Source: Flavobacterium fluviale (GTDB lineage Bacteria > Bacteroidota > Bacteroidia > Flavobacteriales > Flavobacteriaceae). Taken from it: DNA of 64,000 nt. The notes beneath the pieces were generated by a model. That model had not been told where the DNA came from, searched no databases, and worked only from the letters and a program-made list of their open reading frames with translations. Location: assembly GCF_003312915.1 (NCBI RefSeq), contig NZ_CP030261.1:2914001-2978000 (forward strand). Direction: 5' to 3'. Each line of letters begins with the position of its first letter. Positions within the stretch are counted from its first letter, which is position 1. Of the stretch, positions 61,045 through 64,000 are shown piece after piece. The position numbers were made by a program, and so were the translations under genes.

Positions 61045-61617
61045 ATGAAAACTACTGAAAATACAAAGACCACGTCTTCTAGAGAGACTGCTAAAAAAGG
61101 AGTAACAAAAGCTAAGTCGAATGCTGCATCTGGATTAACAGAGTTATTTGAAGATGGCTTAAAAGATATTTACTGGGCAGAGAAAGCGCTGACCAAAGCA
61201 CTTCCAACAATGGTAAAAAATGCCTCTTCTGTAGAATTGAAAGATGCAATTGACAATCATTTAACGGAAACAGAAAATCAAATTAAACGTCTAGAAGAAG
61301 TATTTGATATTATTGGAAAAAAAGCCACAGCCAAAAAATGCGATGCAATGGAAGGCTTAATTGAAGAAGCTAAAGGAATGCTTGAAGAAACCGAAGTTGG
61401 TGTAGTAAGAGATGCTGCAATTATTGCTGCGAGTCAGAAAATTGAGCATTATGAAATTGCAACTTATGGTACTTTAAGACAATTTGCTGAAACACTTGGA
61501 CTTCCAGAAGCGGCCAGCATACTTGAACTAACTCTTGACGAAGAAAAAGGAGCAGATAAAATATTGACTGAAGTTGCTGTAAATGCTGTAAATCTTGAAG
61601 CAGCAGAAGTTGAATAA
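61045..61617 (+). CDS. DUF892 (YciF-like) ferritin-like protein
   Basis: This 190-residue protein has a basic, lysine/threonine-rich N-terminal tail (MKTTENTKTTSSRETAKKGVTKAKSNAASG) and a DUF892 four-helix bundle (about 30-180). The bundle carries EDGLKDIYWAEKALTKALP, HLTETENQIKRLEEVFD and QKIEHYEIATYG, with glutamate and histidine residues typical of a di-iron site. YciE/YciF proteins are stress-induced. The basic tail could bind DNA as in Dps-like proteins, which is inference. ATG 61045 is preferred over an in-frame GTG at 61018. Confidence 0.9.
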   Translation: MKTTENTKTTSSRETAKKGVTKAKSNAASGLTELFEDGLKDIYWAEKALTKALPTMVKNASSVELKDAIDNHLTETENQIKRLEEVFDIIGKKATAKKCDAMEGLIEEAKGMLEETEVGVVRDAAIIAASQKIEHYEIATYGTLRQFAETLGLPEAASILELTLDEEKGADKILTEVAVNAVNLEAAEVE

Positions 61618-61634
61618 GGATTTAAAAATGTAGT

Positions 61635-61663
61635 AAAAGTGCAGTTTTCGGGCTGCACTTTTT
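61635..61663 (+). terminator. terminator of the DUF892 gene
   Basis: AAAAGTGCAG and CTGCACTTTT form a 10-bp stem around TTTTCGGG. The next gene starts 19 nt later. Confidence 0.85.
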
Positions 61664-61681
61664 AATTTAAAAAGATATCTT

Positions 61682-62413
61682 ATGCCCGAAGGTCCATCCA
61701 TAGTAATCTTAAAAGAAGAAGTACAACAATTTACAGGACATAAAGTGATTGCTGTATCTGGAACTACCAGTATTGATATTTCTCGCCTAAAGGATAAAAC
61801 CATAATCGCATTTAAAACTTGGGGAAAGCACTTTTTAATTTGTTTCGACACCTTTACAGTGAAAATTCATTTACTGATGTTTGGAACGTATAGAATTAAT
61901 GAACGAAAGGAGACCAAACCCAGATTAAGCTTAGTTTTTGAAGCAGGCGAACTGAATTTTTACACCTGTTCTATCAAAATATTAGAAGGCGATATCAATA
62001 CCCATTACGATTGGAGTGTAGATGTTATGAATGACGACTGGAATCCGAAGAAAGCACAAAAAAGTTTAGAAGAAATGCCGGAAAAAATGATTTGCGATGT
62101 GATTCTAGACCAAAATGTTTTTGCAGGAGTTGGGAATATCATAAAAAATGAAGTATTGTATCGTTGTTATGTTCATCCAGAATCGATTGTAGAGAAAATT
62201 CCTCGTGACGATCTCAGCCAGATTATTGCAGAATGTTCAACATACAGCTTTGAATTTTTATACTGGAAAAAGAAATTTGAACTCAAACAACATTGGGAGG
62301 CTTATACCAAACCACTTTGTTTAAGATGTAATCTTCCATTTGTGAAAAAACAGACGGGAGATTTAAAAAGAAGAAGTTTCTTCTGCACTAACTGTCAAAA
62401 ATTATATAAATAA
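61682..62413 (+). CDS. Fpg/Nei family DNA glycosylase, Nei-like
   Basis: This 243-residue base-excision repair enzyme removes oxidised bases and nicks the strand. The catalytic N-terminus MPEGPSIVIL has Pro2 and Glu3. KTWGKHFL carries the conserved lysine, and the H2TH region contains DQNVFAGVGNIIKNEVLYRCYVHP. A C-terminal zinc finger has four cysteines (CLRCNLPF and CTNCQKL). The MPEGPSI start and length fit endonuclease VIII more than MutM. It ends directly at the start of the DUF72 gene, so the two are one operon. Confidence 0.93.
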   Translation: MPEGPSIVILKEEVQQFTGHKVIAVSGTTSIDISRLKDKTIIAFKTWGKHFLICFDTFTVKIHLLMFGTYRINERKETKPRLSLVFEAGELNFYTCSIKILEGDINTHYDWSVDVMNDDWNPKKAQKSLEEMPEKMICDVILDQNVFAGVGNIIKNEVLYRCYVHPESIVEKIPRDDLSQIIAECSTYSFEFLYWKKKFELKQHWEAYTKPLCLRCNLPFVKKQTGDLKRRSFFCTNCQKLYK

Positions 62414-63127
62414 ATGAAAAATCAAGTATTAATAGGTTGCTCCAGTTTTTATAACAGCTTTTGGAAAAATATTTTTTATCCAAAGAATCTGCCTTCCAAA
62501 AATTGGTTTGATTTTTACTGCCAGCATTTTAATACCTATGAGTTTAATGGCAGTTTTTATAAATTTCCGACCATTAGAGTTTTTGAAAACTGGTATAATA
62601 AAACACCGGAATCTTTTTTGTTTTCGATTAAAGTTCCGAAAGAAATAACCCATATCAAAAAACTGCACGATTGTGAAAGTCTTTTAAATGACTTTTATAC
62701 GGTCTGCAAGTTAGGATTGAAAGAAAAACTTGCAGCTATTTTATTTCAGTTTCCGCCAAGCTATACTTTTAGCAGTGAAAAATTAGGAGATATAATAGCA
62801 TGCTTAAATTACAATTTTCAAAACGTTATCGAATTTCGACATGAAAGCTGGTGGAATGAGGAAGTATGGACGACCTTCAAAGAAAATAATATTACGTTTT
62901 GCAGTGTGAGTCATCCAGACCTTCCGCAGACTATTTTTAAAGATTTTCCGCTTATTTATCTTCGATTTCACGGCGTTCCCAGAATGTTTTATTCCAGTTA
63001 TTCTCGAGAAGAATTGATTGATGTAAACCATAAAATTAATTCTCAAAAAGGATTTGCTTATTTTAATAATACCGCAAGTGAAGCTGGAATTTTGAATGCT
63101 TTAGAATTAAAAAGGATGAATATTTAG
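62414..63127 (+). CDS. DUF72 family protein
   Basis: This 237-residue protein has the DUF72 barrel fold: GCSSFYNSFWKNIFYPKNLPSKNWFDFYCQHFNTYEFNGSFYKFPT at the N-terminus, AILFQFPPSYTF and IEFRHESWWNEEVWTTFKENNITFCSVSHPDLP further on. The family resembles TIM-barrel nucleases, but no activity is established. The gene starts immediately after the glycosylase stop (TAAATG), suggesting a DNA-repair link. Confidence 0.92.
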   Translation: MKNQVLIGCSSFYNSFWKNIFYPKNLPSKNWFDFYCQHFNTYEFNGSFYKFPTIRVFENWYNKTPESFLFSIKVPKEITHIKKLHDCESLLNDFYTVCKLGLKEKLAAILFQFPPSYTFSSEKLGDIIACLNYNFQNVIEFRHESWWNEEVWTTFKENNITFCSVSHPDLPQTIFKDFPLIYLRFHGVPRMFYSSYSREELIDVNHKINSQKGFAYFNNTASEAGILNALELKRMNI

Positions 63128-63138
63128 GTTTTGTTTTT

Positions 63139-63230
63139 TTTAACCACAAAGTCCGCAAAGATTTACACAGAGTTGCCAAGATTATTTTCTTGCGTCCCTT
63201 GCGTAAATCTTTGCGGACTTTACGGTTAAA
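63139..63230. repeat. long inverted repeat after the DUF72 gene
   Basis: The 28-nt arms at 63139-63166 and 63203-63230 agree at 26 positions. They share the core AAAGTCCGCAAAGATTTAC. Sequence of the same vocabulary (GCAAAG, TTTGCGG) lies near argE. Confidence 0.85.
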
Positions 63231-63251
63231 CTTTTTTAGGTTAACTTGAAA

Positions 63252-63752
63252 TTATAATTTCAAAGTTCCTTCAATTCCGTCATCCATTGTTTTTCCAGTT
63301 ACATATGCGGCAGTCATCTTAGCAATTGCTACGATTTTTCCGTTTTTGTTGTTCCAGTAATAACCATCTTCTGGAACTACTTTAATAACACTTAAATTCG
63401 GATCATCTTCGCCGCCTGGCATCCATACTTTTACAATTGGATCGTATAGTTCTTTGATAGTTTCTTTATCATATTGAATTGATGCTGTTCCATGAAGCGT
63501 TAAAAACTTGTCGTGTGGTTCAGAAAAAAATAATTCAACCATTGGATTTAAAGAAATTTCAGCATTGTGACTGCTGTTTCGGTCTGATAAAAACCAAAGA
63601 TTTCCCTGGTCATCAATTTTTTGAACAGACATTGGTCTTGATTGAAGTCTGTATTCATTATAAGTACAAAACATGCATGTTTTAATATTCTCTGCAAGAT
63701 CTTTTATTTTATCTACTGCAAATTCATCTGTAAGGTCTTTATGATCTCCCAT
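63252..63752 (-). CDS. pyridoxamine 5'-phosphate oxidase-like flavin protein (general stress protein 26 type)
   Basis: This 166-residue protein has the split-barrel flavin-binding fold, with CMFCTYNEYRLQSRPMSVQKIDDQGNLWFLSD near the N-terminus and VELFFSEPHDKFLTLHGTASI after it. It resembles general stress protein 26 rather than true pyridoxine-phosphate oxidase, as it lacks that enzyme's substrate loops. It may bind FMN or F420-like cofactors. The reaction is unknown. It sits at the end of the stress cluster. Confidence 0.88.
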   Translation of the reverse strand: MGDHKDLTDEFAVDKIKDLAENIKTCMFCTYNEYRLQSRPMSVQKIDDQGNLWFLSDRNSSHNAEISLNPMVELFFSEPHDKFLTLHGTASIQYDKETIKELYDPIVKVWMPGGEDDPNLSVIKVVPEDGYYWNNKNGKIVAIAKMTAAYVTGKTMDDGIEGTLKL

Positions 63753-63891
63753 AACATTATATTTTTAAGTTTTTATTTGTCTAATATTCTTAGTAGTAAA
63801 ATTGGTTATTTTAATCTTTTTCGGCTTATATAATTCAGCTTATAAATTATGAGATTTCAATTTGTAAGTTTTGTAAGAATTTAGACTGATA

Positions 63892-63924
63892 TTGACCGTG
63901 TTATGTAAAAATATTTTATATTTG
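63892..63924 (+). promoter_or_regulatory. promoter of the terminal response-regulator gene
   Basis: TTG (63892-63894) and TATATTTG (63917-63924) are 22 bp apart. The -33 region ACCGTGTTAT (63895-63904) also occurs at 61015-61024 upstream of the DUF892 gene. Confidence 0.55.
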
Positions 63925-63951
63925 AATACAAAAACGACACTCGAAAAATCC

Positions 63952-64000
63952 ATGATGAACTATACTATATTTTATACTGATGACGATGAAGATGATTTGA
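63952..64000 (+). CDS. start of a response-regulator receiver protein, 3'-truncated
   Basis: Only 16 codons are seen (MMNYTIFYTDDDEDDL). The TDDDEDDL sequence after a hydrophobic strand is the acidic pocket typical of CheY-like receivers in Bacteroidota. ATG 63952 or 63955 could be used. A promoter lies just upstream. The rest is beyond the window. Confidence 0.7.
   Translation, partial: MMNYTIFYTDDDEDDL

Noticed and set aside
1..64000. tRNA, rRNA, riboswitch, prophage or complete insertion sequence
   Set aside because: I looked for cloverleaf ends, conserved rRNA words, transposase and integrase motifs and known riboswitch cores by eye and saw none. A covariance-model search could still find a small RNA.

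Overview
This window is low-GC chromosomal DNA from a member of the Bacteroidota, most probably a Flavobacterium or close relative. The signs are a secreted pectate lyase ending in a type IX secretion (T9SS) sorting domain, lipoproteins with acidic residues after the lipobox cysteine, promoters of the Bacteroidota type (-33 TTTG or TTG, -7 TAnnTTTG), a bacillithiol-type YtxJ protein, and an arginine pathway using the Bacteroidota carbamoyltransferase ArgF'. No rRNA, tRNA, CRISPR array, prophage or insertion sequence was recognised. About 57 protein genes are supported, two of them cut by the window ends and two (39 and 53 codons) very short. Species-level identity cannot be read from the sequence alone.

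Layout. 0-5.3 kb: end of proB, then argF', argB, argE and argH, all on one strand, each junction holding a different long imperfect hairpin. 5.3-14.4 kb: secreted pectate lyase, a DUF2157-like membrane gene pair, ytxJ, clpB, a 39-residue membrane peptide, a DUF808 protein and a lipoprotein. 14.5-20.4 kb: a RelE/ParE-type toxin-antitoxin pair and the agmatine genes aguB and aguA, separated by an OmpA-family protein and a beta-propeller lipoprotein. 20.7-28.2 kb: fahA divergent from glyA, then a miaE-like gene, guaC, a GNAT acetyltransferase, a pentapeptide-repeat protein and aspA. 28.2-38 kb: outer-membrane barrels, a two-component system, a stress-protein-like gene, a bestrophin homologue, and a MocR regulator divergent from an EamA exporter. 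38-53.2 kb: an acyl-CoA oxidase-like protein and carbohydrate genes (DUF6377 regulator, GH3, DUF1349, acyltransferase, GH2), interrupted by an ArsR/Old Yellow Enzyme pair. 53.4-56.5 kb: an AraC regulator, two cupins and a zinc alcohol dehydrogenase. 56.7-64 kb: a stress-flavoured cluster (DUF4142, DUF7218-like, topoisomerase IB, DUF1328, DUF5661-like, a very acidic protein, DUF892 ferritin-like, Nei/Fpg glycosylase, DUF72, pyridoxamine-oxidase-like) and the start of a response regulator.

The most unusual feature is not a protein. At about fifteen intergenic sites there are long hairpins or tandem arrays built from degenerate 7-8 base words (TTAGTNN, GTTTCAA, CTAAGNNN, CAAAGGNN, CCTGAAA and others). 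Each site uses its own word, and the second arm often ends just before the next start codon. Three copies of a separate 26-bp palindrome, a 126-bp element with 27-bp inverted ends, and other dispersed intergenic sequence add to this. Other regulatory observations are two regulator genes whose ATG lies exactly 4 nt after a TAnnTTTG box (possible leaderless mRNAs), an inverted repeat across the arsR promoter, direct repeats upstream of the cupin operon, and a 9-bp palindrome that could serve as the -33 box of both fahA and glyA.
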